Shown in pieces: positions 1 through 5,780 of a DNA stretch of 5,780 nt. Position 1 is the stretch's first letter, and each line of letters begins with the position of its first letter. The stretch comes from Promethearchaeota archaeon (lineage in GTDB: Archaea; Asgardarchaeota; Lokiarchaeia; Sigyniarchaeales; Promethearchaeaceae), in contig WJKO01000310.1 in the NCBI GenBank assembly GCA_014729055.1, positions 1 through 5,780 of the forward strand, in the 5' to 3' direction. Made by a program: the position numbers and the translations under genes. The notes beneath the pieces are model-generated. The model searched no databases. It worked only from the letters and a program-made list of their open reading frames with translations, and had not been told where the DNA came from.

Positions 1-521
1 CGGATATTATACTTGGAAGTCCATTTTGGGCACCAGGTACATTAGTTATCAAAGGGATTGAAGGATTCGTTGTCGGATGGGTTTTTCAAAGATTGAAAAA
101 ATCAGAAATCATAGAAAAATATTGGAAGCTGTTTACTATTATACTATCGTTATTATTAAGCGGTATTCTGATTATTGTTGGTATTTACATCATTGAATTG
201 GATGTGATTTTTGTGATTGTCTTTGGTATGATTTTACTTTGCATTTCAACATTATTAGGATTAACAATCCAAAAGGATACAGGAATCAAACTTGCATCGA
301 TAATTCCGGGCGGTATTATATTAGTACTGGGGTATTTTCTTTATATTTCATTCATTTTGGATTCAATTCGACCGGGCTTTTATGCCGATTGGGCTGAGAA
401 TCCGTTATCTGCCGGGTTATGGGAATTACCATGGGACGTGATGCAATTTTTAATCAGTACAGTTATTGCTATTCCATTAATTGCTGCAATCGAACCGTTA
501 GTAAAGAAATATTATAGATAG
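1..521 (+). CDS. ECF transporter S component, 5'-partial
   Basis: Integral membrane substrate-binding subunit of an energy-coupling factor (ECF) vitamin or micronutrient importer. It would bind its ligand in the membrane and work with the EcfT/EcfA module, which is not in this window. The frame is open from base 3 and gives 172 visible residues, ending TAG at 519-521. The TTG at 93 is internal, because the family motif lies upstream of it in the same frame. Visible signatures are PFWAPGTLVIKG (visible residues about 7-18), matching the P-x-x-APGT-x-x-IKG helix 3 of ECF S components; IIPGGIILVLGYFLY (about 100-114), matching the GG-I-x-x-LGYFL helix; and LPWDVMQFLISTVIAIPL (about 142-159), matching the final N/D-x-x-Q helix. 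A hydrophobic stretch of about 50 residues (nt about 126-272), enough for two extra helices, sits between helix 3 and the GYFL helix and looks like an insertion. The substrate cannot be told from this part. Family assignment is fairly sure; substrate is unknown. Confidence 0.8.
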   Translation, partial: DIILGSPFWAPGTLVIKGIEGFVVGWVFQRLKKSEIIEKYWKLFTIILSLLLSGILIIVGIYIIELDVIFVIVFGMILLCISTLLGLTIQKDTGIKLASIIPGGIILVLGYFLYISFILDSIRPGFYADWAENPLSAGLWELPWDVMQFLISTVIAIPLIAAIEPLVKKYYR

Positions 522-533
522 AATCTCTCTATC

Positions 534-570
534 TATAATAGAGATTCTCTATTATATTCTCTATTTTTTT
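534..570 (+). terminator. Terminator between convergent genes
   Basis: A perfect 10-bp inverted repeat, TATAATAGAG (534-543) and CTCTATTATA (547-556), has a 3-nt loop. An alternative 8-bp stem, AATAGAGA (537-544) with TCTCTATT (558-565), runs directly into T566-570, which is the classic stem-plus-T-run form for the + strand gene. TTCTCTATT occurs twice, 12 bp apart (545-553 and 557-565), which is why two stems compete. A third pairing, GAATCTCT (521-528) with AGAGATTC (540-547), overlaps the + strand stop codon. On the - strand no T-run follows the hairpin, so it is a clear terminator only for the + strand gene. The alternative stem reaches into the stop codon (561-563) of the - strand gene. 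Confidence 0.6.
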
Positions 571-3500
571 AAGGGATTTGAATAGATATTAAATATTTTA
601 GCCCTCAAGAAGTCGAATAGATCTAAATCGATGTCAGTAAATTTCTCTGCGGCACGTGCAGCCAATTTATAAAGTTGTAATGCATGAGCCAGATCACCTT
701 TCAATTCGTATTTTAAAGCTTCTTTACTGATTTCCTCGACATTCTTCTTCCATTGTTTTGTGACTTTATCCATATATACTGCTTTAGACTTCCAATCTAC
801 TTGTTGCCATAATTCTTCTTTAATCTCACTAGTATCTGCGAATAATTCTTCTTCATCGCTCTTCGGTTTTATCTTTTTAGAAGACTTAGAAGATTGTGAA
901 ACATCATAATCTTGATTTTTTGATTCCTCGGCATCGAAGAATTCACTTCTTTCGTCTTGACTCAACTCTCCAAGATCACGCAGACTTTTATCCTTTCGAA
1001 TAAACTTTACCAATTGAAAAACACCAATGCCTACTGCGGCAGCACCAATTATGATAATAAAAGTTATCCATGATGGTAAGCCTGTACTCATTGAGACTGT
1101 TGTTGAAAAATCGCTCATGTTACCCGCCCGATCTACGGTAATCACTTTGTATTCGTATGTATTACCTTTCGCTACGTCTGTATCCAAGTATTGTGTCGCA
1201 CTAATTTCAGTTGTTGCAATTTTTTCCCAATCTCTATTTCCTCTTTTTCGCCAGACTTGATAACTAGTCAGACTATCTGCATCATTTGGTGGCACCCAAG
1301 ATATACTAATGTAGCTTCCAAACATACTGGTCGTCAAAGAGGTGGCAGGATTTGGTATAGTAAAATCCATATAAAATTCAAGAACTTGATAATAAAGCGA
1401 ATTAAAATAATACACAGTAATATTATGGTAACCTTCTGTAAGATCAGTCAAAACTACTTGGAAATTCAAGCCCGTGTGCGGCATTATCATGAAGTCCTGT
1501 CCATCTAACTCGTACCATTTGTCACAGATTACTTCGCTTGTTACACTCAGTGTAATCTGTGATGTATTGTAATAATAATCTTGCTCATTTTCATCAGCTA
1601 TGGCTGGAGATGTAAAAATAACATCAAATCCGTCAAATACGGAGAAACTCTGTTTGGTCGTTAGATATTCGTTTCCTTTAATGTCAGTTACGGAAATAAT
1701 ATACCAAATAACCGACTCATTTTCCCAATCGTAAGAGACTTCAGGAGTCAGTTCTATCTCGTATTCGGATCTTGAGCGCATAATTGCAATCGAAGGGGAG
1801 AGTGTACCATCATGTTTGTCTCCAGCAGTTCCAACATCATCATTATCAATACGATAGTATATCGTAATTGATTCAATTCCACTACTCGTTGGATAATCAG
1901 GGTCCCAAACCTCCACGGTGAATGTTTTTCCTCTATCATTTAACATATCTAACGTATTTTTACTGCCTTGATCAATATCGGGAGCAATATTATCAGAAAT
2001 TGTAAAGTAATAAATAAGGGTAGTCTTTTTGTTGTTTTCATTATCAACGGCTTCAATAACAAAATATATTTTTTCACCATATATTCCCGTTATTTCTGAC
2101 GTTAGAATTGTAATATTTTCATATCCTCCAGTTCCCGAGACCAGAATTGAGCGACTACCATCATGGTTTCCAGGTGTTGAAGAAACAGACGGGTTTTCTA
2201 ACGCCCAATATAAAGTTGCTGAATTCATCAGAGAACTATCGGAAGGTTCTGTCACGGTGAAATTAATGTCTTTATCAAGTTGGTAGGAATTATCGTCAAA
2301 CGAAACACTATCAACAACGATGTTTGGGGCTGTTATATCAATTACATCAAAATATCGCACGTTGCCAGCATCAAAAGTAGTATTTGAGTTGCCGCTTCGA
2401 TCTGTGAGATTGCCCCAGTAATATACGCGCTCAGTATATGCAAAGAAGGATTCTGGAATTTCACATCTAAATGTTCCCGCGTATGGATCTAATGTTTCTG
2501 GACAACTTAATGCAGTACCATCCAAAGCATCGCTTGGTTCTGAACCGATTTTATAAAATACTTGCAAACTATCGGAACTGAGTTCAAATCCGCTTCCACC
2601 GAGTTCTTCTTCTATTTCAAAGTAAACATCAGCATCAACACTGTGGTCTATCTCTGAACCAGGGCTAATACTGGAGAATTTAATAGATGGTATAACATCA
2701 TCATATACTTGGAAATTTCCCGTCATATTCTGGTAATTTCCACCAACATCAATCGCCGATGCAAGCCAATATAAATTATCACGTGCGCTTAAATGTATAG
2801 AATCAATATTAAACCTGTATGTATTACTGCCCAAATCCTCGCCTAAGATCTGTATTGAAGATTCCCAAGAGGTCAAAGGTGAGGTGCCATTATTGACATA
2901 CATACTTATATTATCGAATCCCGAACTATAAGGCCCAGCGCCTCCGCCGACGTCGTCTGAAACAAATTCCAGATAGACTTTTTCATAGTAGTATGGATTT
3001 AACGAATAATTTTCTGCATTTAACGATAAACTAGGTGGTTCCAAGTCAATTACATCAAATGACTTTATTGTAGTTTGAAATGTATTAGATGCAAAATCTT
3101 GTCCATCTAATTGATAATAAAAAGTTGTATCGCCCCCGTAGTCTGATTCGGGAATTGTAAAATTGTAAGTATCTCCATTGACACTGTCGTATCCTATTGT
3201 TGTAGTGCCAGAGCTGAGGGTTGGGTCGGTTCCGTAAGTCAACTGAAGATTAGCGGTATCCAAACCGCTTGCATCTATGGGTTCCGATACATCAAACAAT
3301 AAATAATTGTCTTCTAAATAATTTTGATCATCCTCATTTGATGGATATTCATATAAGTCTGGTGCATCATTATCATTTATCGAGATATAAGTCGGAGTCG
3401 TACTGACCGAATGTCCTGCATTATCAGTGACTTTAACAAAATAATGTAATTCATCCCAATAGGTTATTTCTTGGGGGATATTAAATATAAAGTTACCACT

Positions 3501-4715
3501 TAATGTTGGTAAACTAGTTGATGTGGGGATCGCATAATCTGATTCAGTTACTCCGGTTGAGTTTTTAACGTACATGGTCATCGAATTGATTTGAGAATCT
3601 CCCGTATACTGCTCTTCACAATAGATCGTATATTGTATATTATCATCATATTCAGGGCTTGTCGGGTCAAAGGAATCTGCCCCGAAACTTGGATCCGTAT
3701 TATCATATGCATCAAAATTCGACGGTCCGTATGTATCGGAGTGGCTAGTCCACCCCGTTCCTTCGATATTAATACGATAATAAAATGTATCGTCCCAATC
3801 ATAGTATTCTTCAGGAATTGTGAACGAATATGATGCCCATCTGAGACCATGGTCGTTAATCGTATCCGGGGGAAGTTCATCTTCGCTACCACTAAAGCTA
3901 GAACTCTCTGTTTGGTATTGTATCGTAGTATATGAATATGCAAAATTTGCTAGTTCGGAAAATACAAACAAATCTAATGGTTGATCATTTTGCTGGGGGA
4001 CTGGTTCAGCAGTACCCTCTTCAAAAATATATTCCCAAGTTTGAAGCGTTGCGTAATTGATGTATCCATAGTCATTTCCTCCCCATGTTTTCTCTGCCTT
4101 TAAAATAATAGCGATTTTAAAATTTACGTTCTTTGTTCCATGTGTATCATCATCTAAAAACCATTGTTGCTCAAGGTCTCCACTGCTGCTTTCTCGAGTA
4201 CATTCGGCAAGTCTTGTTGCATCATCCCAAGATGCCGTGGAAGTTGTTTTATATACGATCTCCAATTTATCACCTTGCAATGATTCTAAATCATTTTTGC
4301 TCCAACTTATATTAAAATAGCCCTCTAAAAATGGATCTGGATCGAGGACCAATTTCGGACAATCGTCTCGATCCCCTTTTGTATCTTCAGTCACGGTAAG
4401 AGTGCATAGACCCGAACCAAAATTTATTGTACCTCCAGATGAATCTGAGGTCCAAGGTGTTATTGTTTCATCACTAAATTGTTCATTCGAGATATATACG
4501 GTATTATATCGATAATATGTGGTCGAATCTGACGACGCTTCCATATTATGAATCGAGAAGTCATCGATTTGTTCAATAGCATAAGGATCCATATCTGAAA
4601 TTGGTTTATTTTCACCCAAGATTGTTATGCTACTTATTATTATTATAAAAAATACAGAAATACATAAGACCGTCCACAAATAACGTTTTATCTTGAACTT
4701 CGGAGGATATAACAT
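561..4715 (-). CDS. Giant Ig-like/FN3 surface protein with helical tail
   Basis: Complete 1384-residue gene of unrecognised specific function; by architecture a cell-surface adhesin or receptor. Residues 1-11 are basic, and 12-34 are a hydrophobic signal sequence or signal anchor with no convincing signal-peptidase site. Residues about 60-235 form a beta-rich domain I do not recognise. Residues about 245-1029 hold seven Ig-like repeats marked by F-x-IP...YY...D..GN motifs. Residues about 1028-1120 are a different Ig-like domain (EGYHNITVYYF). Residues about 1120-1212 are a fibronectin type III domain (ISISW, SYQVWRK, GNTYEYK, VDRAGN). Residues 1215-1239 are a transmembrane helix followed by KFIRKDK, and 1240-1384 are cytoplasmic. 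About 15 N-x-S/T sequons all precede the membrane helix and none lies in the tail, which supports tail-inside topology. The ATG at 4713-4715 is preceded by GGTG at 8-nt spacing and gives a proper basic-then-hydrophobic N-terminus. It lies downstream of a paralogue on the same strand. Sure of gene and topology; role inferred. Confidence 0.9.
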   Translation of the reverse strand: MLYPPKFKIKRYLWTVLCISVFFIIIISSITILGENKPISDMDPYAIEQIDDFSIHNMEASSDSTTYYRYNTVYISNEQFSDETITPWTSDSSGGTINFGSGLCTLTVTEDTKGDRDDCPKLVLDPDPFLEGYFNISWSKNDLESLQGDKLEIVYKTTSTASWDDATRLAECTRESSSGDLEQQWFLDDDTHGTKNVNFKIAIILKAEKTWGGNDYGYINYATLQTWEYIFEEGTAEPVPQQNDQPLDLFVFSELANFAYSYTTIQYQTESSSFSGSEDELPPDTINDHGLRWASYSFTIPEEYYDWDDTFYYRINIEGTGWTSHSDTYGPSNFDAYDNTDPSFGADSFDPTSPEYDDNIQYTIYCEEQYTGDSQINSMTMYVKNSTGVTESDYAIPTSTSLPTLSGNFIFNIPQEITYWDELHYFVKVTDNAGHSVSTTPTYISINDNDAPDLYEYPSNEDDQNYLEDNYLLFDVSEPIDASGLDTANLQLTYGTDPTLSSGTTTIGYDSVNGDTYNFTIPESDYGGDTTFYYQLDGQDFASNTFQTTIKSFDVIDLEPPSLSLNAENYSLNPYYYEKVYLEFVSDDVGGGAGPYSSGFDNISMYVNNGTSPLTSWESSIQILGEDLGSNTYRFNIDSIHLSARDNLYWLASAIDVGGNYQNMTGNFQVYDDVIPSIKFSSISPGSEIDHSVDADVYFEIEEELGGSGFELSSDSLQVFYKIGSEPSDALDGTALSCPETLDPYAGTFRCEIPESFFAYTERVYYWGNLTDRSGNSNTTFDAGNVRYFDVIDITAPNIVVDSVSFDDNSYQLDKDINFTVTEPSDSSLMNSATLYWALENPSVSSTPGNHDGSRSILVSGTGGYENITILTSEITGIYGEKIYFVIEAVDNENNKKTTLIYYFTISDNIAPDIDQGSKNTLDMLNDRGKTFTVEVWDPDYPTSSGIESITIYYRIDNDDVGTAGDKHDGTLSPSIAIMRSRSEYEIELTPEVSYDWENESVIWYIISVTDIKGNEYLTTKQSFSVFDGFDVIFTSPAIADENEQDYYYNTSQITLSVTSEVICDKWYELDGQDFMIMPHTGLNFQVVLTDLTEGYHNITVYYFNSLYYQVLEFYMDFTIPNPATSLTTSMFGSYISISWVPPNDADSLTSYQVWRKRGNRDWEKIATTEISATQYLDTDVAKGNTYEYKVITVDRAGNMSDFSTTVSMSTGLPSWITFIIIIGAAAVGIGVFQLVKFIRKDKSLRDLGELSQDERSEFFDAEESKNQDYDVSQSSKSSKKIKPKSDEEELFADTSEIKEELWQQVDWKSKAVYMDKVTKQWKKNVEEISKEALKYELKGDLAHALQLYKLAARAAEKFTDIDLDLFDFLRAKIFNIYSNPLKK
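564..755 (-). other. C-terminal MIT/TPR-like helical module (protein domain)
   Basis: Residues 1321-1384. The segment ALKYELKGDLAHALQLYKLA has the spacing of a TPR or MIT helical hairpin: small residues, G-D turn, then A-L-x-x-Y-K-x-A. It is followed by a third predicted helix (DFLRAKIFNIY) and the terminal SNPLKK. It aligns without gaps with the tail of the adjacent paralogue (nt 4846-5037), 34 of 64 positions identical. The identity to TPR or MIT is a by-eye resemblance only; conservation between the paralogues is directly visible. Confidence 0.5.
1080..1358 (-). other. Fibronectin type III domain (protein domain)
   Basis: Residues about 1120-1212 of the large surface protein. The FN3 hallmarks are visible: the ISISW strand with its core tryptophan, SYQVWRK, the tyrosine-rich GNTYEYKV strand and VDRAGNMS before the last strand. 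The downstream paralogue has the same domain at nt about 5368-5652 (IEW, SYQIWRK, GKTYEYKI, VDAAGNIS), also directly before its membrane helix. The juxtamembrane FN3 is therefore part of the conserved core of the family. Confidence 0.8.
1629..3983 (-). repeat. Seven tandem Ig-like domain repeats within the CDS
   Basis: Protein-level repeats, diverged in DNA. Each unit carries a strand motif near F-x-IP followed by an aromatic pair and often D-x-x-GN. Motif starts are at residues about 298 (FTIPEEYYDW), 411 (FNIPQEITYW), 518 (NFTIPESDYG), 635 (FNIDSIHLSA), 751 (CEIPESFFAY), 868 (ITILTSEITG) and 988 (IELTPEVSYD). Spacings are 113, 107, 117, 116, 117 and 120 residues. Units are joined by acidic, proline-containing junctions such as NDNDAP, DITAP and DNIAP. 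This is the usual form of a rigid stalk of beta-sandwich domains on a surface protein. The exact Ig-like subfamily cannot be named by eye. Confidence 0.75.
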
Positions 4716-4723
4716 AAGGATAG

Positions 4724-4727
4724 CACC
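4724..4727 (-). promoter_or_regulatory. Shine-Dalgarno GGTG for the large surface gene
   Basis: On the - strand GGTG is followed by the 8-nt spacer CTATCCTT and then the ATG at 4713-4715. GGTG is part of the archaeal/bacterial anti-SD complement GGAGGTGATC. Its position supports the chosen start and implies a transcript with a leader rather than a leaderless one. Confidence 0.5.
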
Positions 4728-4762
4728 AGCTGATTTTATTTAACTAGCTTCAATAAGTATTC

Positions 4763-4770
4763 ATATTTAG
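4763..4770 (-). promoter_or_regulatory. Possible TATA box for the large surface gene
   Basis: CTAAATAT on the - strand resembles an archaeal TATA box. Transcription starting about 25 nt downstream, near 4741, would leave a leader of about 26 nt that includes the GGTG site. The whole region is A/T-rich, and TTAAATAAAA (4744-4735) is a competing candidate, though it would leave no room for the ribosome site. Weak evidence. Confidence 0.25.
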
Positions 4771-4791
4771 AAATAAAAAATATTTTCTAAG

Positions 4792-4820
4792 AAAAAAGAG
4801 AAAATAGAAATAATTCTATT
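4792..4820 (-). terminator. Terminator of the upstream paralogue
   Basis: Read on the - strand after the TAA at 4843-4845, AATAGAA (4820-4814) and TTCTATT (4809-4803) form a 7-bp A/T-rich stem with a 4-nt loop. A pyrimidine tract with six consecutive T (4797-4792) follows. The stem is weak, but the stem-plus-T-run arrangement and the position between two same-strand genes fit a transcription stop, which would make the two surface genes separate units. Confidence 0.45.
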
Positions 4821-4842
4821 CCAAATTTCTACGCATCATGGC

Positions 4843-5780
4843 TTACTTTTTTAACGGATTTGAATAGATAGTGAATATCTTATTTCTTAAGTAATCCAGT
4901 GTTTTTGAATCAATTAATTTATCCTTTTCTGCTGAACGGAGCGCAATTTTATATAATTTGAGTGCGTCAGCGATCCTTCCTTGTATTTCAAACTTTGCGC
5001 CTTGATTCACGAGTTTTTCCACATTTCTTTGCCAATATTTCTGAGTTTCTTTGGGTTTTTGCTGAATAAATTTAGATTTTGGTTCAACTTTTGACTTCCA
5101 ATCGAGAGATTTCCACTCTTGTTTGGAAGAACCCGTTGCAAAGAGTTCATCTTCATAGTTTTCTAATTTTTTATGTCGAGCTCGTACTTTTTCCTCAGAT
5201 AGATCATCCTCAACGATTTTATACATTTCTTCGTCTTCTTCTGAGATCTCTCCTAATTGGCGTATCGACTTCTTTTGTTTGGCCGAGCTAGCGACTTTAA
5301 TAACGATAATAGTCCCTAATATTCCCGCTCCTATGATAATTAACCAAATATAGATGGGGATAGGAATGCTTACAGATAAGACTTGAGAAGCTTCGCTTAT
5401 ATTACCTGCTGCATCAACTACGATGATTTTATACTCATAAGTTTTACCCCCTTGTACTTGAACGTCTCTGTAAAACTTTGAACCAACACCCTCCGTATAA
5501 AGATTTACAAACTCATCGCTTCCTTGTTCCTTCCGCCATATTTGATATGACACTAAAATCCCTTCTTGTTCTTGTAATGTCCATTCAATTTCAACGTATC
5601 CTGCGTCCGTAAGTTCTACGCTCTGTAATAAGACGGGTTCTGGAGGTGTGAAATCAAGGAAAAATTCTCTGGTCTCATTATACATGTCATCGAAAAAGAA
5701 TATCGTAACATTGTGCTTTCCATCCTCCCGCGGAAAAGTAATTGTATCCGAAAGACTTGTGCCATAGACTGGATCCATGC
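4843..5780 (-). CDS. Paralogous Ig/FN3 surface protein, C-terminal part
   Basis: N-terminally cut by the window edge; 311 residues are visible from the first methionine. That methionine (5776-5778) is internal to an Ig-like domain, judging by alignment with the neighbour, so the true start is beyond the window. Visible residues 1-43 end an Ig-like domain (DGKHNVTIFFF, then FFLDFTPPEP) that matches the last Ig-like domain of the neighbour. Residues about 43-137 are a fibronectin type III domain. Residues about 140-162 are a transmembrane helix (IYIWLIIIGAGILGTIIVI), and 163-311 are a basic-then-acidic cytoplasmic tail. The tail carries SIRQLGEIS, DELFA, LDWKSK and a terminal 64-residue helical module ending IYSNPLKK, all shared in order with the neighbour. 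Three sequons lie before the membrane helix and none after it. Probably a surface receptor or adhesin with the same inside partner as its neighbour; specific function not recognised. Confidence 0.88.
   Translation of the reverse strand, partial: MDPVYGTSLSDTITFPREDGKHNVTIFFFDDMYNETREFFLDFTPPEPVLLQSVELTDAGYVEIEWTLQEQEGILVSYQIWRKEQGSDEFVNLYTEGVGSKFYRDVQVQGGKTYEYKIIVVDAAGNISEASQVLSVSIPIPIYIWLIIIGAGILGTIIVIKVASSAKQKKSIRQLGEISEEDEEMYKIVEDDLSEEKVRARHKKLENYEDELFATGSSKQEWKSLDWKSKVEPKSKFIQQKPKETQKYWQRNVEKLVNQGAKFEIQGRIADALKLYKIALRSAEKDKLIDSKTLDYLRNKIFTIYSNPLKK
4846..5037 (-). other. MIT/TPR-like helical module of the paralogue (protein domain)
   Basis: Visible residues 248-311. GAKFEIQGRIADALKLYKIA repeats the G-x-x-x-D-A-L-x-L-Y-K-x-A pattern of the neighbour's tail. 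DYLRNKIFTIYSNPLKK matches its final helix and terminus. The gap-free alignment, with variation mostly at predicted solvent positions, suggests a folded domain under selection rather than a disordered end. Confidence 0.5.

Noticed and set aside
93..521. Independent 142-residue gene starting at TTG 93
   Set aside because: The frame is open to the left edge and includes the family motif APGTLVIKG upstream, so TTG 93 is an internal leucine codon.
1027..1508. Open frames on the + strand opposite the FN3 and membrane region
   Set aside because: They lie wholly inside the - strand surface gene, whose domains are recognisable; the + translations show no motif, start signal or sensible composition.
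3578..3943. Overlapping frames on both strands of about 80-120 codons
   Set aside because: Shadows of the Ig-like repeat coding sequence in other frames, with irregular His/Ile/Met/Arg-rich translations and no ribosome site.
5079..5291. 70-codon + strand frame opposite the paralogue's tail
   Set aside because: The opposite strand encodes the conserved ELFA/DWKSK tail; the + frame has no features of its own.
5776..5778. ATG as start of the second surface gene
   Set aside because: It falls inside an Ig-like domain with no signal sequence, and a type I membrane topology needs one upstream; the gene continues past the window.
561..5780. LPXTG-type sortase signal or lipoprotein box
   Set aside because: The C-terminal helix is followed by a long conserved tail rather than a short basic end, and Cys18 lies in the middle of the hydrophobic segment without a lipobox.
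1..5780. CRISPR array, tRNA, rRNA or insertion sequence
   Set aside because: No regularly spaced DNA repeats, cloverleaf-like segments, transposase motifs or terminal inverted repeats were seen; the repeats present are at protein level.

Overview
The window is A+T-rich and holds three protein-coding genes and almost no spare DNA. It most likely comes from an archaeon. The evidence is a very large multi-repeat surface protein with many N-glycosylation sequons, a GGTG Shine-Dalgarno, T-rich terminators and an ECF-type vitamin-uptake S component. The overall style, with giant Ig-like/fibronectin ectodomains, a C-terminal membrane anchor and a sizeable conserved cytoplasmic tail, is reminiscent of Asgard archaea. 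That placement is an impression from the sequence, not proof.

Layout. Bases 1-521 (+) are the 3' part of an ECF transporter substrate-binding (S) component whose 5' end lies outside the window. It converges tail-to-tail on the next gene across a 39-bp spacer (522-560) containing overlapping hairpins and a T-run. Bases 561-4715 (-) encode a complete 1384-residue membrane-anchored surface protein. In order it has an N-terminal hydrophobic segment, an unrecognised beta-rich domain, seven tandem Ig-like repeats of about 107-120 residues, an eighth different Ig-like domain, a fibronectin type III domain, a transmembrane helix and a 145-residue cytoplasmic tail. A 127-bp intergenic region (4716-4842) carries a terminator for the upstream gene and a Shine-Dalgarno and weak TATA-like element for the downstream gene. 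Bases 4843-5780 (-) encode the C-terminal 311 residues of a second, paralogous surface protein whose N-terminus lies beyond the right edge.

The most interesting signal is the pair of cytoplasmic tails. The two tandem paralogues keep the same order of features: a juxtamembrane S-[LI]-R-x-L-G-E-[LI]-S motif, an acidic ELFA motif, a DWKSK motif, and a 64-residue helical module that aligns without gaps at 34 of 64 identical positions and ends in the identical IYSNPLKK. The module resembles a MIT or TPR helix pair plus a third helix. The outside of these proteins looks like an adhesin or sensor stalk, while the inside looks like a docking site for an intracellular partner. I infer a family of surface receptors or adhesins that share a cytoplasmic adaptor. 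The S component is probably functionally unrelated and merely converges on them.
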